Shown one piece after another: positions 21,491-35,300 of a stretch of 64,000 nucleotides of DNA. Numbering within the stretch: position 1 is the stretch's first letter; every line of letters begins with the position of its first letter. The notes beneath the pieces were generated by a model. It was not told where the DNA came from and did not search any database. It was given only the letters and a program-made list of their open reading frames with translations. The DNA is from Sequoia sempervirens (taxonomy: Eukaryota; Streptophyta; Pinopsida; Cupressales; Cupressaceae). The stretch is taken from the NCBI GenBank assembly GCA_007258455.2, contig VDFB02270651.1, positions 495,078,320 to 495,142,319 on the forward strand, read 5' to 3'. A program made the position numbers and the translations under genes.

Positions 21491-24372
21491 ATATTATATA
21501 TAATAATAAATATAATTATATTATATATAATTTTATCTGTATTACTATTATATTAAATATATATAATATATTAATTATCAAGTATAATAATTTTATATAT
21601 GTATTTAATAGTATTGTTAACGAATATAATATATAATAATAATAAGTAATATAATTATGTTATTTATAATTTATTTTTTATTATATAAATAAAATATACA
21701 TTATATATTAACTATGCTAATATATACTTAACTACGTAAGATAAAAGATGCCCTAATGTTAAAACCTAAATGTGTTATTTTCAGCCTACAGCTCGCTAAT
21801 ATGGAGAAGTGAAAGGTCAATACCAGCGAGGAAGAGTTTGAAGGAGTGGAAACCATTACCGATAGGGAAAGCAGTAAAAAAAAGGGCAAAAAACAACTGA
21901 AAGAATGGTGAAAAATGATGAACAACTGAGATTCGATTAATCGTCTTGCATTGATATGGATGCAAGATAGTCGTCGATATGCTTTTGTAGGTCACCTTGT
22001 TAATAGAGGGAATGCCAAACAATTTGTAGCACAAAGCCTACAACAGATTATTACCAAACCCTTGATTTGTGTCTTTTGTGTACAAAAGTTGAGGGACTTA
22101 GGGGTTTGCAGTAACTAACTTTAGTATCTGTTGTCCAAAAATGAAGGCAATAAAGAAAGCCTAAAGAATCCGAGGAATGTTGAGGGCGGCATGGGTGTGG
22201 AAACAAGAGAGCAACATAGGATGGAAGATTCGTCCCTCATTCATCCGGGCCCCAACATTGGCAGTAATAAATTTGTAGACAATGGCAACAAATTTACATG
22301 CACCATGGAGTCCTCTTCTCCACACTGCAATGTATGGACCTGGAAGGTTCCACTTCATTTTACCAGTGCTTATAGAGGATGCAGTGTAAAAAACCTAAAA
22401 ACAAAAGATTGAAATGCAAGCGAAAGTCAAGCAGATAAATCTGCAACAAAAGTAACATAGGAAAGTGTGGCGGGAATGTTTACAGGGGATGACAAGTGTA
22501 ACTTTGCGGCTGTGTGTTGTTGCCCTTGCACATCTTTTTATCCTCGCCTTTGTGTGGCACCTTGCGCTCTTGCTAGGAAGGCTTTCTGCCATGTTAGAAA
22601 AAGGCAAAGCGACAGCATTGTGAGACCAATGGCGACGGTGATGATGAGAGAGGAAATCCCAATTGTAAATATTATTAAAGGTGTACCAAAGAATATGAAG
22701 TAACCTATCAAATCACCGACGTAATATTTAATATCATTGTTGTTTCATATTAAATGCCAACGTGTTGCCAGTGCTGCCAGATCCTGCCTAAGATGCAAGT
22801 TGCACTTCAGACATGCGATACAACCACAAGACAAGCGACAACCATACACTGTCATGTTTTTTTGAAAAATGCGATAAAGAGCAGTAGAAAAAGCACCATC
22901 TGGATCAATTTAATCATCTCCTGATTATAATCAGCCATCGATTTCACATATTAGGTTGGTCCATTTCATATTAGATATGCCTTTGACATAAAAGATGTTT
23001 ATTCACTTAAAAATCTAATTTAAATGTGTAAGGGTGAAAAACTTATATGTTAATTTTTTCCTATTCTTTTGGGTTCATTTTAATTGGGCTGTGAATAATA
23101 AATTGATCCCATTGGCATGTCTTTAAGGACGGATTTTGATCTCTAGTGTACTTATTCTTTTACTTGAGTTGCATTTGTAAGTATGAAAAATGAAATTGGT
23201 TCATTTTTACGATGCAAAAATGACCACACAACTATTAAGTTCAAATTTAAATCTGGACCCAAGTCAATCTCTTCTCATATAATTGTTCAAGCACGAAATT
23301 TGATAACTTGTGCGCTAAGGTGTTATATAAAAGAACAAACCCTAACCCACCACTATCTAACCACAAGCTCTCATGTTAACTTGCATTGTCACACAAGGAG
23401 CACCATAACACATCATTGCATCATTTGCTTACATCAACATCTACACTTAATGATAGATTAGGCTTGTTGTGTAATTTTATTTATTTTTGATCTTTGCATC
23501 AATATTGTTAAATCAAATATTAGGGATTTGACCAAAGGAGAAGATCGTTGTCTTGCATACTCCTCAAGATTTCCATCAACCCCACTTGTTTTACATATTT
23601 AAATTCTAGGAGGCAAAGTGGATAATTTTCAAGTGACTAGAACTTCACATATGATTTTTGTGTGCAAAGGTCAAAGTCATGAGCGTGGAATTTAGTTCTA
23701 CAAGGGTAGTTTATATCCAAAGTAAATCAAAGTTCAATGTTATATTCCATATTGCAATAGATTAGCCAAATACATGAAATAAAAATAAATAAATGTTGAA
23801 ATTGGGAACATAATGAGAAATATTGCATTGATTTGGTATAATCACATTACAATATAGTGTTAGTCTCTTTAAGGGTGCAACCTCCTTAATGCTCAATTCA
23901 ATATATCCCATTGAAAACTCATTCTTCTATATGAATCCTCTATTTAAACAAATAATACCCAAGATAACTAGCACACCATGTAGGAGTTTATAGTGAACTC
24001 CTCAACACCCCAGGATCACCTGCAAGATAACAATAATTTACATAAGAGAGAAATGGCAGAAATATCATGTTATGATTATGAATACAAGATTTCCAAATTG
24101 AAATTATATTGTACATATGATGCCTTTCTTATAAAGGCAAGTTGTGAGATAGGATTAGACAAGATATTGGCATGTGTCTTAATCTTGTATAATGAGACAA
24201 CTACCTTAATAAATATTAAATGGCCTAGGACACAAGCATTAAATGCCAAAAGATAAGATAAGATCTAAGATCTAGTGTCAAATAACACTAACTAGAAAGA
24301 TACCATCGTAAGACCTAAGTGGACTTAACATGTAAATAGGACCTAGATAGGTAAAACACTTATTTACACCAA
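21491..24372. other. AT-rich intergenic DNA, no recognised gene
   Basis: 21491-21740 is TA-rich low-complexity sequence, the tract in which LINE A landed. Short open frames at 22131-22412 and 22467-22703 (plus) show no known domain and no coding-like continuation. About 23940-24372 may be the 3' LTR of the gypsy remnant that follows, since a purine-rich tract abuts it, but no second LTR copy is present to define it. Confidence 0.5.
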
Positions 24373-25560
24373 CACCCCCCTTAAGTATAACTTAGGGAGT
24401 ACGATAATGCAAATGACATAAAGATGGGTCTCAGTAATGAGGCCATGTTAGGTACCCATGTACAAATGCAAATGCAATCTCTCACAAATGGAGAAAAAGA
24501 GAAAACCTAGTAGGACAAACTCATCCCCAAAAGAGAGATAAGATACAATAATGCTCTCAATGATGATGGAGAAGGAAAAAACCCCATACGAGGAAAAAGA
24601 CCCCCCATAAGAGAGAAGAATAGAGACCATGCATCCTCCCCTCAATATATAATACTTTTTCATCTTCACCTTCCAATGCATGAAAGTCTAATATCCCTTG
24701 CTTATCTTCAGATATACTAGCCACCTTCTCACACTTGTAATTAGTCTCTCTTTGTCTACAATGTGGGCAATATTATGTAAGAGCTACTGCTCCCTCTTAC
24801 TTCCTTTTAATATGGATGGTGTCTAACTGTGTAGAAAGATGGATGATAATATCCTCCTTTATATTTGGAAAAAGATTACTCAATTCAACTCTTGAGACTC
24901 TATTGGATGGTTTGTTGATGGAAGATGTCTTGTCTCCTCTAATCTTCTTTGTGAAAGACCTTGAATAGTTCCTACATGCCTTGAAAATCTCCTCAAATGG
25001 TGCTTGAGAGATATCTACTGCCCCAATGAGGTTAAGTACATCCATATAATCCTCATTAATCCCCCCTTAAGAATATCAACTTTAAAGACTCATCAAAGAG
25101 TCTATTCTGGTGGGATTTATTAAGGTAAAAGTGAATCTTTCCATGTAGTCTTTCAGAGATTCATCCTCCTTTTGTGACATCTTGAAGATCTCATCTCTCT
25201 TGCTGTCTATTCCTCTACAATAGTCTTGGTACTTTTCCAAGGAATTTATCTTCATGGTATTCCAATTTGGAACACCATCTCTTTCCAAACCCATAAACCA
25301 TCTCAAAGCAACATCCTTCAATGTTGTTGGGAATAGTTTGAGCCAATGTGCATCTATAGTATAATCATAACTTCTACATAGCACATTAAAATAAAAAAGG
25401 AAGGTATTTGGATCCTCCACCAACCCATAGAAGATAGGTAATGTTGAAGGTGGCATATTCTTTAAGGTAGTTACTCTCTCTTGGTTGGCAATGGGGAACT
25501 CAAAAGTCACGTGCTTTGGTGGGTGTTCCACTACATCATCACCCATGGTGATGATTTATG
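24373..25560 (-). mobile_element. Ty3/gypsy retrotransposon remnant: gag next to a polypurine tract
   Basis: A gypsy-type gag (24600-25546) lies on the minus strand. Left of it, the minus-strand sequence CTTAAGGGGGGTGTTGG (plus 24371-24387) looks like a polypurine tract followed by TGTTGG, the expected start of a 3' LTR. No pol lies between gag and the tract, so either pol was deleted or the element was always pol-less. No 5' LTR or PBS was found to the right. Confidence 0.6.
24600..25546 (-). pseudogene. Ty3/gypsy gag (Retrotrans_gag-type) pseudogene
   Basis: Starts MGDDVVEHPPKHVTFEF. It then shows the gag core pattern of plant gypsy elements: LPIFYGLVEDPNTFLFYF, LKLFPTTLKDVALRWFMGL, then FKMSQKEDESLKDYMERFTF (25546-25082). 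After stops near 25080 the same frame continues with DVLNLIGAVDISQAPFEEIF (25045-24797). After a frameshift it ends with a CPHC-type motif (YYCPHCRQRETNYKCEK) and ISEDKQGILDFHALEG. Stops and frameshift make it non-functional. Confidence 0.85.
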
Positions 25561-27321
25561 TATGGGAAGTTTTCTCTATATCTGATGTGGATATTGGCGT
25601 TAGGGATGATTCTTCTTTAGGAATACCCTCACTCTATTCACTTTGATGTCTAGTATCCTCTAAATCTTTGTGTATTGAGGGGAGAAATCATCCTAGATTG
25701 TCTCGTCACCTCCGCATACAATAGTTGTAACTCTTTGGATCATATGCTCTTGCACAGTGTTAGTAAAATGTTTTTACATGTTGATGGATTAAAACCTAAT
25801 TATCCCAATGCTGAAATCAAAACATTAAAACTATGAAAGCTTAAAATTATGCAAGAGAACCCTGAATGTAGCACCATCCTCAACAATGGTGCTAAAAATA
25901 TAAGGCCTCTACTAATGCTCAATCAACTTGGTGCTAAACACACAATTCAAAGGAGTAGTTCCTAACTGAATAATTCACTAAACCCTTGCAAAGACTTCAT
26001 TTAATTATCAATAGCTCAATTTGTAAGCTTTTGATGATGCTAGCATTGTATGTGCATTCATGGACTCTACAAGTCCTATATCAATGAGTATAGGTGGTTT
26101 ACACATGTACAAGAAAATAGTAAAGGTTAGAAAAGTAAATAAAGTGTTAAATTTCAAAACAAGGGAGATAACTTAATCTATTATTGATGCTACAGGTACC
26201 TTTAGCTTAACACTATAATTGTTAACTACTAAACCTAAAATCTGTAATTTACTAACACTATTGACTCTTACTTCTAACTAATTGACCTCTCTGGAGAATG
26301 ACTCAAGGACATATTATAGAGCACAATTCATCATACAAGATATCATTCATGTGCATGTAATTAAGAATCTACTTGAAATGAATGTAACAATGTAAACATC
26401 TAATCTAATAAAAAAAGGTGGGTGAACAATACCTTGAGTGGCCCTTGCACGAGTTGTTGTACCCATAGGATAAATCAAGTATGTGCTACTGGAATCAAAT
26501 AATCATAACAATAAACTGGAACAACTTTATTAAATATAACTGAACTCTATAATATGACAAGAATCTTCATAGATTTCTCATTCATGAGTGCATAACATAA
26601 AACTAACAATATAGTATTGTTTGTAAAACAAAACTATAACTATCAAAACATATATCTCTAACTAGATCTACTCCTCAACCACCAATCCAAATATATAGGC
26701 TTGGGAAGAGTTTTATTTGCATAAGGAATTAAAAAAATTAGACGTAGATGTCCACTCTCCTTCAAAATAGAGAGATACAAAGTATTTGCAACTGAAACTA
26801 TAACTGAAAAATATAGAAGAAGACAAATAGGATTGACAGTCTACCCTAACGATTTGAGAGAGACATGCTCTATGAAAACAATCGCGTTGGCTTCCTTATC
26901 AATACAAATTTTTTCTTCCTCATATCATCTTATTGAATTATTTAGTGGCTCAAGATTGAATACTTCAACGACCATCTTCATTATTTCTTGTAACTATCAC
27001 ATCCTCAACATTCTAGACTCTCCCCTAAAATTTGCCTAATATCCTTTGATTGCAGGCCTGCTAGTCAATCAAGTTATTGCGAGCTACAGTTATTTTGGTT
27101 GTAAGAGGTTAGTTTCATCTAAAGTATACACATCATTAATCAACCATGAATTAACACATAATCATATTGAATTTCATAAACATTCACACATTTATCCATA
27201 CAAACATTGTCATATCATAATTATATTTTCACATGGTAAAGTCTGGTTCAGGATGCATAAAAGACATAAAAGATATATAAGGTTCATGATTGTCTATGAG
27301 ATAAGCAACTTGAAATTTTAA
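25561..27321. other. Unassigned AT-rich sequence
   Basis: It may include the leader of the gypsy remnant, but I see no PBS, LTR copy or coding sequence. Short open frames at 26833-27039 and 27046-27321 show no recognisable domain. Confidence 0.45.
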
Positions 27322-27326
27322 AATAC

Positions 27327-28965
27327 TATGGACAATGATTTTGGATTACCCACACAATGTTTTGCTCCTTCTAGGGTTTTTCACCTAAAAGGAGAAAGGG
27401 GGATTGAATGGGGTCCAAAATGTAAATGTCAACACTCAAAGTTAATGTAAATGAGATGTATTATGCCTAATTATGATGTAATAATCCACTGATATGAAAA
27501 TAAGATGATTTAATAATGCAAAACCTAAGAAATGCAAAGTTTTGGAAAACACATCGTGATATGCAAAAACACCTAAAAATGCAAGTAAATGATGAAATAA
27601 TAGAACAGAATTAGAGAGGTGCACCTAGAATTTGAAACTTGATGCTGGGAGATTCTAGAATCCTCAAAATTTGACTGAAAATTTTGATTGGGACACTTAT
27701 GCCAGGCTGGGCGACTTAGTCATAGTTTCAGGAAAACTTGTCGGAAAAGGAATCTGCCAAATGGGTATCCAAAAATGCAAAAACCACTTTTTAGGCCTGG
27801 AAGTGGGACTAATCCACCGCTAGTGGTGACTTAGTCCTCCTACAGATTTTGGGAATCTTGGAACATAATCTTGAAGCCTCGGGTCTGCACTTGCTTTTCT
27901 GATAGGTGTCCACACTTAAGTCTGCAAAAAAGGGATAAAAAGTCTCTCCAAGCTTGAATTAGGGTTGTGTTGAATTGATTGACTTTGAAGACTTCTTGAA
28001 AACTTTTCAACACCTATTTCCTTGACAAATCTCCCTACAAAGTCTATAAACACACATGCAAAGGGGGGAAAAATGGTTGAGGGTTAGAGAGAATAGGGGT
28101 TTGCCTTGGTCAAACCCCACTTTGGTAATCAAACCCTAAACAATGAAATGAAATGAAAAGAGAATGATAAATAAATAACATGAAAATTTCATAAACTTAC
28201 CACACTCCTTGATATTGAAAATTTGAAGATATGCAATGAAGTTCTCTAATGGACATGACTTGATTATGCTTAGAGTGCTTGAATACTTGAGAATTGCTTG
28301 AAGGATTGGATGAGTGAATGATTGAATGAATTAGGTGTTAAAATGAGAGGAAAAACCCTTATTTATACTTGTTCTTACTAAATTTTCCAAAAATAACACA
28401 TCACAAGCTAACCTCAAGGGTTAGAGGACAAAATCCTACCAGAATTTTAAAACAATTTTGAATTTTGTGCCAAAAAGGACTAAGTCGCCCCTATTGGCGA
28501 CTTAGTCCCACTTAAGCAAATTAAGTGGGTGTTAGGAATTAGGGGGCATTAAATGTTATCCAATGGGAATATCCTCAAAAACACACTTAAAAACGACCAG
28601 AAAGTGCATTAAGGGGTCATTTAAACATGAGAAAGGGTTGAATTAGTGAAGACAAGTCTAGAAAAGTGTGAAAGTGGGTTACAACACTTTACAACACTTT
28701 AAAATAAGACTTGTTAAGTAATAAAAAGAGGTTATTTAAGTGAATTATGATGAAAGGGTCCTCAAAAAGTGTGAAAGTGGGTTACAACACTTCACAACAC
28801 CTTTAGAAGACATCCTAGAAGTCTTAATGATTCACAAGGGTCCAAGACCTAATGTGAACATGTTAGCCACATTACAACATTAAATCTAGGTAAAATCAAG
28901 CCAAATTCCACTAGAAAGACTCAAGTGAGCATAAAAATGTCAACTATGCATTTTTTGGTGACACA
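27327..28965 (-). repeat. 3' LTR of the LARD-like element
   Basis: Direct repeat of 30732-32361. Its left end reads TATGGACAATG where the other LTR has TGTGGACAATG. It contains a perfect 13-bp stem hairpin at 28477-28508 that has decayed in the other copy. Confidence 0.88.
28477..28508. repeat. Perfect 13-bp hairpin inside the LTR
   Basis: GGACTAAGTCGCC, six-base loop CCTATT, GGCGACTTAGTCC. Related GGYGACTTAGTC words recur at about 27711 and 27827 in the same LTR. Confidence 0.7.
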
Positions 28966-29245
28966 TTAAGCCCCCACTTTAGTGAGAGGATGAACTTGCT
29001 TCAAACTCTCACTAAAGTAGCCCAACATGCACATCGAGAGGGATCCTAATGCACACATGTTGGTAAGATGAGACAACAATAATAAAGAGGGATGATCAAG
29101 CCCCCAAGATCATGATCCCATGGCAAACCAAACATAAGCACAAAGGAACACACATGATGATGAAAAGGAATGAAAGAAAGCTTTAATCATATTTCCAGCT
29201 CGTTGTGGATCAAATCTAGGCTGTTTGTTTGAAATAAGAAATGTG

Positions 29246-29473
29246 TACTCACTCTGGGGCAAAAAAAATTATGGCTATCCACTGGGTGAGAAGGCCCAAG
29301 TATACTCACTCTGGGGCCACATAACTTCTAATTGTCCACGGGGTGAGAAATCCACAACATACTCACTCTGGGGCCACAAAACTTTTGGTTGTCCGCGGGG
29401 TGAGAAATCTACAACATACTCACTCTAGGGCCACAAAAATTTTGGTTGTCTACAGGGTGAGAAATTCCAAAAG
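29246..29473. repeat. Tandem array of 57-bp units
   Basis: Four copies starting at 29246, 29303, 29360 and 29417, each opening TACTCACTCTGGGGC and ending GGGTGAGAAA plus a short linker. The period is exactly 57 bp at each step. In plus frame 3 this encodes a 19-residue unit (YSLWGHxTxxCPRGEKSTT), but the frame has no supported start and is broken in copy 4. Confidence 0.85.
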
Positions 29474-30357
29474 GTGGCTATGGGGAAAGTTGTGCCTTGG
29501 AATGGGCTTCTTGCTCAACCATATCAAAGTTATACCTCCTGATAACTTTAATAAGGCGCCACAAAGACAATGTCATTTCGTGCTTCATGAGACAAGCGAA
29601 GCTTCGTATGCTTAGAACTCATGAACAAATGCAAAGGTACCACATGCATGCAAGTTGTGTTATGCACAGTGGCCATGTAAAATGCAACATACAAAAATGT
29701 AAAATGTGAAAGGTGTTCAAATGAGTCTTGTCTAGTTCATGCGAGGTCTATCACTTGGTGAACATTGTGTCTAATGTCTCCAAGAGAGGACCCATCAAAG
29801 AATAAAATATTTGCAACTTAGGGGATGCATTGCATCGCATTAGGCCACCAAGAGGAATGTAATATGCTAAGATAGATCACGCTTATGAAGGACATCATAC
29901 CCAATGTCATCTACAAATTGACAAATGCATCGTATAAGGTGACAAGGCTGCATTAAGAGCCAAGAAAAAGAAAAATGCAAATGAATAATGCCAATGTATT
30001 CCCCCACTTTAAAGGAATTGCTACACACAGTTCTGTGAACAATTACTTTAAAGTAGCAAATGAAAAATGCAAAATGAAACAAGACATGAGAGCCAACTTG
30101 GAAAACCCTTATGCCAATTCATACATTTCCGAGTAAGGCTGCATCATGCAAAGGAAAGAGAAAGAAAAGAAAGAGGGGTTGCCCCCAAAAAAGGAACACA
30201 CCAAACACATAAGGGATCTATGGCTTTGGGGTCAGTATGTTTGTTGCTATAATGTTTTTATTAAAGAGCTCAGAACTGTCATCATTCCCCAAATACATAG
30301 AACTGGAAGAATTACACAAAGAGAGCAAAAACAAAAGAAAAATAAAGTCTATTTTGT

Positions 30358-30722
30358 GTCAACATGGAAGATACATTGCAGTCTCAATGTGTTGCGTCAT
30401 CCCTAAAAGGAAAACACAAGCGAAAAGAAAATGAAAAGGAAAAATCAAAGGAAAAGCTTTTGGGTCAACATGAAGGAGACATGTCGGTCTCAATGCCTTG
30501 CGTTATCCCCAAAAGGAAAACAAAAAAAAAAGGAAAAAGGACCTTTTGGGTCAACATGGAAGAGACATAGGGCGTCTCTACGCTTTGCATCATCCCCAAA
30601 AGGAAAACACAAAACAAAGGAAAAATGACCTTTTGGGTCAACATGGAAGAGACATAGGGCATCTCTACGCTTTGTGTCATCCCCAAAAGGAAAACACAAA
30701 ACAAAGGAAAAAGGACCTTTGT
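30358..30722. repeat. Tandem array of about 86-bp units
   Basis: Four copies beginning GTCAACATGGAAGA-like at 30358, 30464, 30550 and 30637, each with CATCCCCAAAAGGAAAACA near the middle and ending AAAGGACCTTTT. The first unit is longer (106 bp). The array runs to the PBS of the LARD-like element. Open frames on both strands here are by-products of the repeat. Confidence 0.85.
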
Positions 30723-30731
30723 TCACCAAAA

Positions 30732-32361
30732 TGTGGACAATGATTTTGGATTGCCCACACAATGCTTTGCTCCTTCTAAGGTTTTTCACCTAAAAGGAGA
30801 AAGGGGGATTGAATGGGGTCCAAAATGCAAATTTCAACACTCAAAGTTAATATAAATGAGATGTATTATGCCTAATTATGATGTACTACTGCATTGATCT
30901 GAAAATAATATGATTTAATAATGCAAAACCTAAGAAATGCAAAGTGCTGGAAAACACATTATGATATGCAAAAACACCTAAAAATGCAAGTAAATGATGA
31001 AATAACATAAAAAAATCAGACAGGTGCACCTAGAATCTAAAACTTGATGTTGGGAGATTCTAGAATCCTAGAAATTTAAATGAAAATGTTGACTGGGACA
31101 CTTATGCCAAGCTAGACGACTTAGTTCCAGTTTCAGGAAAACTTGCTGGAACATGAATCTGCCAAATGGGTATCCAAAAATGCAAAAACCACATTTTAGG
31201 CCTAGAAGTGAGACTAATCTGCCACTAGTGGAGACTTATTCCTCCTAAATATTTCAGGAATCTCGGGACAAAATCTTGAAGCCTCAGGTCTGTACTTGCT
31301 TTTTTGATAGGTGTCTGCACTTAATTTTGTAGAAAACGGGATAAAAAGTCTCTCCAAGCTTGAATTAAGGTTGTGTTGACTTGATTGAATTTGAAGACTT
31401 CTTGAACACTTTTCAACACCTATTTCCTTGACAAATTTTCCTACAAAGTTTGCAAACACACATGCAAAGGGGGGAAAAATGGTTGAGGGTTAGAGAATAG
31501 GGGTTTGCCTTAGTCAAACCCCACTTTGGTAATCAAACCCTAAACAATGAAATGAAATGGAAAGAGAATGATAAATAGATAACACGCAAATGCCATAAAC
31601 TTACCACACTCCTTGATGTTGAAAATATGAAGATATGCAATGAAGTGCTCCAATGGATGACTTGATTATGCTTAGAGTGCTTGAATACTTGAGAATTGCT
31701 TGGAGGATTGGATGAGTGAATGCTTGAATGAATTAGGTGTTAAAATGAGAGGAAAAACCCTTATTTATACTTGTTCTTACTAAATTTCCCAAAAATAACA
31801 CATCACAGGCTGACCTCTTGAGGGTTAGAGGACAAAATCCCACCATAATTTTAAAACCATTTTGAATTTTGTGCCAAAAAGGACTAAGTCACCCCTATTG
31901 GAAACTTTGTCCCACTTAAGCAAATTAAGTGGGTGTCGGGAATTATAGGGCATTAAATACATTATCTAATGGGAATATCCTAAAAAACACACTTAAAAAT
32001 AGTCAAAAAGTGCATTAAGGGGTCATTTAAACATGAGAAAGGGTTGAATTAGTGAAGACAAGTCTAGAAAAGTGTGAAAGTGGGTTACAACACTTTAAAA
32101 TAAGACTTGGTAAGTAATAAAAAGAGGTTACTTAAGTGAATTATGATGAAAGGGTCCTAGAAAAGTGTGAAAGTGTGTTACAACACTTCACAACACCTTT
32201 AGCAGACATCCTAGAAGTCTTAATGATTCACAAGGGTCCAAGACCTAATGTGAACATGTCAGCCACATTACAACATTAAATCTAGGCAAAATCAAGCCAA
32301 AGTCCACTAGAAAGACTCAAGTGAGCATAAAAATGTCAACTATACATTTTTTGGCGACACA
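30732..32361 (-). repeat. 5' LTR of the LARD-like element
   Basis: Direct repeat of 27327-28965. It ends GGCGACACA and is followed by AAGAC. Confidence 0.88.
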
Positions 32362-32366
32362 AAGAC

Positions 32367-35300
32367 ATAAACTAAAAGGAATAAAACTAGTTATTTCCTA
32401 GGCCCATCAAATATAATATGCATGTACTTTAGAGAAATATGCCAAATCATGTAAGGATATAATAGGTTGGTTGGAAATAAACTTACATGGATCTAATTCA
32501 TATGGAGGAATTTATAATTTTCATGATGTATCTCATTAATATGGAAGAAACATCATAAGTATAAGAAACCTCTTATGTTATATCAAGTATTTTAAGCCAT
32601 CAATGTTGCTTGAATTTTGAGTCCTTGATTTCTATAATATAATGACACCATGGGAATTTTATAACACATATGCATAATTTCCCCACATTGATAGAATGTT
32701 CATATTTCATAGCACTGAGGTGTAGATATTTAGTTGAATTTGTTTCTTTACTCTAAATCTTGAGACTTTGATTGTAAGATATTGGTGGGATAAACATACA
32801 TAAGGTCTACTTTTGAGGTAGGCTAGAAATTTGATAAGGGGATAATAGCTTGGTTGGACATGAACTTGATTGCCTCTAAATTTCCATAGAATAAATTGGT
32901 CATTGTGTTGACGCCTTTCATAGATATGGCCACCTTATCATAAGAGTAAGCAATATCTTCTATTGTATCAAAGGTCCCTAGCCATAGATAGTTATACTTG
33001 TGGTCATAGATGTCTATACTATTATGTATATTTTCATGTTTTATAACACCTACATATTTTCCTTTTTTTTAAGTTTCAACTTTATAGGAATAATGGTCAA
33101 GTCTAGAATTTCTTGATTATTTTCCCACTATTTTTGATACTTCATTTGCTTGAGAAATTTCTCCATCATTCTATATTCAAATTTCTCTATCATTGTCAGT
33201 TATAAAAATTCTATGCAAACACTATGCACATTCAACTCATTTCTTGGTTTGATCTCCTAGAAAATATGTGACAACAAATTAACAATATTATCAATTTTGT
33301 TGAAAATAACTAGCTTATTATAAATATTTATTTTAGTAGTACCCTTATGATTCACACTCGATGTATTACTTGACATACCTTGTTTGAATAAAAAATATTC
33401 TTTTTTAATAATATTTTGAATATTTTTTATTACCTAAATGCACACAGATTTTATCAATTCTTGCATAAATTTTACAGTAACATATTCTTAATATTAAGAG
33501 TGTGGAAAGAGTAAAGGGAAGATATGATATGTGTACAAGACGAGTAGGATACAAATGAAAAATATTAAAAAGAGTATTATTATTAATGAAATAGAGAGAT
33601 ACAAGGAGTATGAATCACTCAATTCTTAAGATGGAAATTTTTTATAGCATAACATCATCATAACAATGTTTTGCCATCATATCATCTATTTTATGTGTTA
33701 AATAGAAATGCATCTCTAACAAAGAAGTGAAAGAGTGAGAGTGAAATGACCATAAATATTTTACCATAAAAAAATCAATAAAGAATTATAATTCACATAG
33801 AAATAATATATACAATACCAATACAAAAGTTCACTACATTAAGTTGTATAATTGTTTGATATAGATTCAAAGTAAAACAATTAATAAAGATATAAATATT
33901 CTTTTTAATATTTATTTCCATATTATAACACAACCAAGTTATAGTACATTAAATATTTTTCATTTGGATAAATCCTAAGATCTAGATTAGTGAGTGGATG
34001 AGTAAGAGACTCTTATAAATAAAAGATGACATGACCGTGACTTATGTGGCATTTTAGGATTATATTTCATGTTAAGTTCTTGTTGATTTTTTTTGCATTA
34101 TAAAATAATTGAGTTAACCAATTAAGTTTCTACATGTCAACATATATTCCAATATATATTTTAATAGAAATATCTCTAATACAACTATAGGTTAAACAAC
34201 AATATATCTAGATTTTTCTCAATTCATGTTGCTTCCTAATAGACTAAATATATGTCTTTGACAAAAAGGTGCAATTATACCCTTTTCCTCCCAACCAAGA
34301 GGAGATAAGTGTGATTCAATTAGTCTTATGAAGGATAAGATGAATTGGTAAAGTTTGGAAATTTCGTGTTGGATGCACAAAATATGGGTAATGAAAATAA
34401 AGAGGACATAAGATAAGATAAACATAAATTTTATAAAATTGGGTGTAAGGAATCAAGTGGTTTTCCAAAAAGAATGTAATGGGGGATAGTCCATCTCCAC
34501 ATAATCAAGAATCTATATTATATATGGAAAAGTTAAATAGGTTTATCTCACTATAATTTCTTATGAGATGATGGAAAGGTTGGATAGAGAGGGCATAACA
34601 AATGCCTTTCTATTTGGAAATGGATAGTTTGTTAAATTGTAGTTTAATATAATTTCCAAAATATGTTCCTTCAAGTAGACGAGGATGTCTAGATGATCAA
34701 AAATTCTATTTCATCTTTGAGTGCTTTTGTTAGGCATTTTTGTAGGAAGAGAAGAGTAAAACAACCAATCAACCATTGGTAATTAGAGAGTATTAAGAAA
34801 TGAAAATGGAAAGAATCGATATTGTGTATGGTGGATTAGTGATACAATTGTCTATATCTCTTCAAAAAACCATTCTTTAAGGCATTTGAGAAGCTTCCAA
34901 TTTTATTAAAGAGTACAACTCCTATGATCAATAACTTACCATTTGAAGTTAACAACTTGTGACATTATAACATTAGTTATGGGAGAATTACATATTCAAT
35001 AACTATAATTAAAGTCCAACCACTACTAGAAATGAAGAATAGTCATCCTCTCCATAACACTCAAAAACCCTTACTTAAGTTTAACACAATCTAACACCAA
35101 ATATTACTAAGAGCATAGAATACAAATAAAATTATTTAAAAACATATGAAAAGAAACATAATACTTTTTATCACCTTCTAATGTATACCTTGTAAGATCT
35201 ATGAAACAACAAAATTTTATATATATATAAAGCCATAATATCTACAAACAATTTGCTTATAACTTCATAATTATCTATACTCATATTTGAATGAAATTTT

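Larger units (their letters stand above)
27327..32361 (-). mobile_element. LARD-like non-autonomous LTR element
   Basis: Two direct LTRs (27327-28965, 30732-32361) enclose a 1.77-kb non-coding interior. On the minus strand the 5' LTR (right) is followed by TTTTGGTGAACAAAGG as PBS, and a purine tract AAAGTGGGGGCTTAA (plus 28966-28980) precedes the 3' LTR. Flanking pentamers AATAC (27322-27326) and AAGAC (32362-32366) fit a TSD with one change. A TATA-like GTATAAATAAGGG lies in each LTR (minus; plus 28356-28368 and 31758-31770). The interior holds two tandem-repeat arrays and no gag or pol. Confidence 0.85.

Noticed and set aside
21491..21740. Origin or matrix-attachment region in the TA-rich tract
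   Set aside because: AT-richness alone is no evidence; the tract is explained as low-complexity DNA and LINE target site.
22131..22703. Two plus-strand open frames with a Cys-rich stretch (VCCCPCTSFYPRLCV)
   Set aside because: No known motif, different frames, no continuity; insufficient support for a gene.
29246..29473. CRISPR-like regularly spaced repeats
   Set aside because: Plant nuclear DNA; the units are contiguous 57-bp tandem repeats without unique spacers.
30465..30789. Minus-strand frames with repeated CFPFGDDTKRRDALCLFHVD
   Set aside because: By-product of the 86-bp tandem array in a non-coding element.
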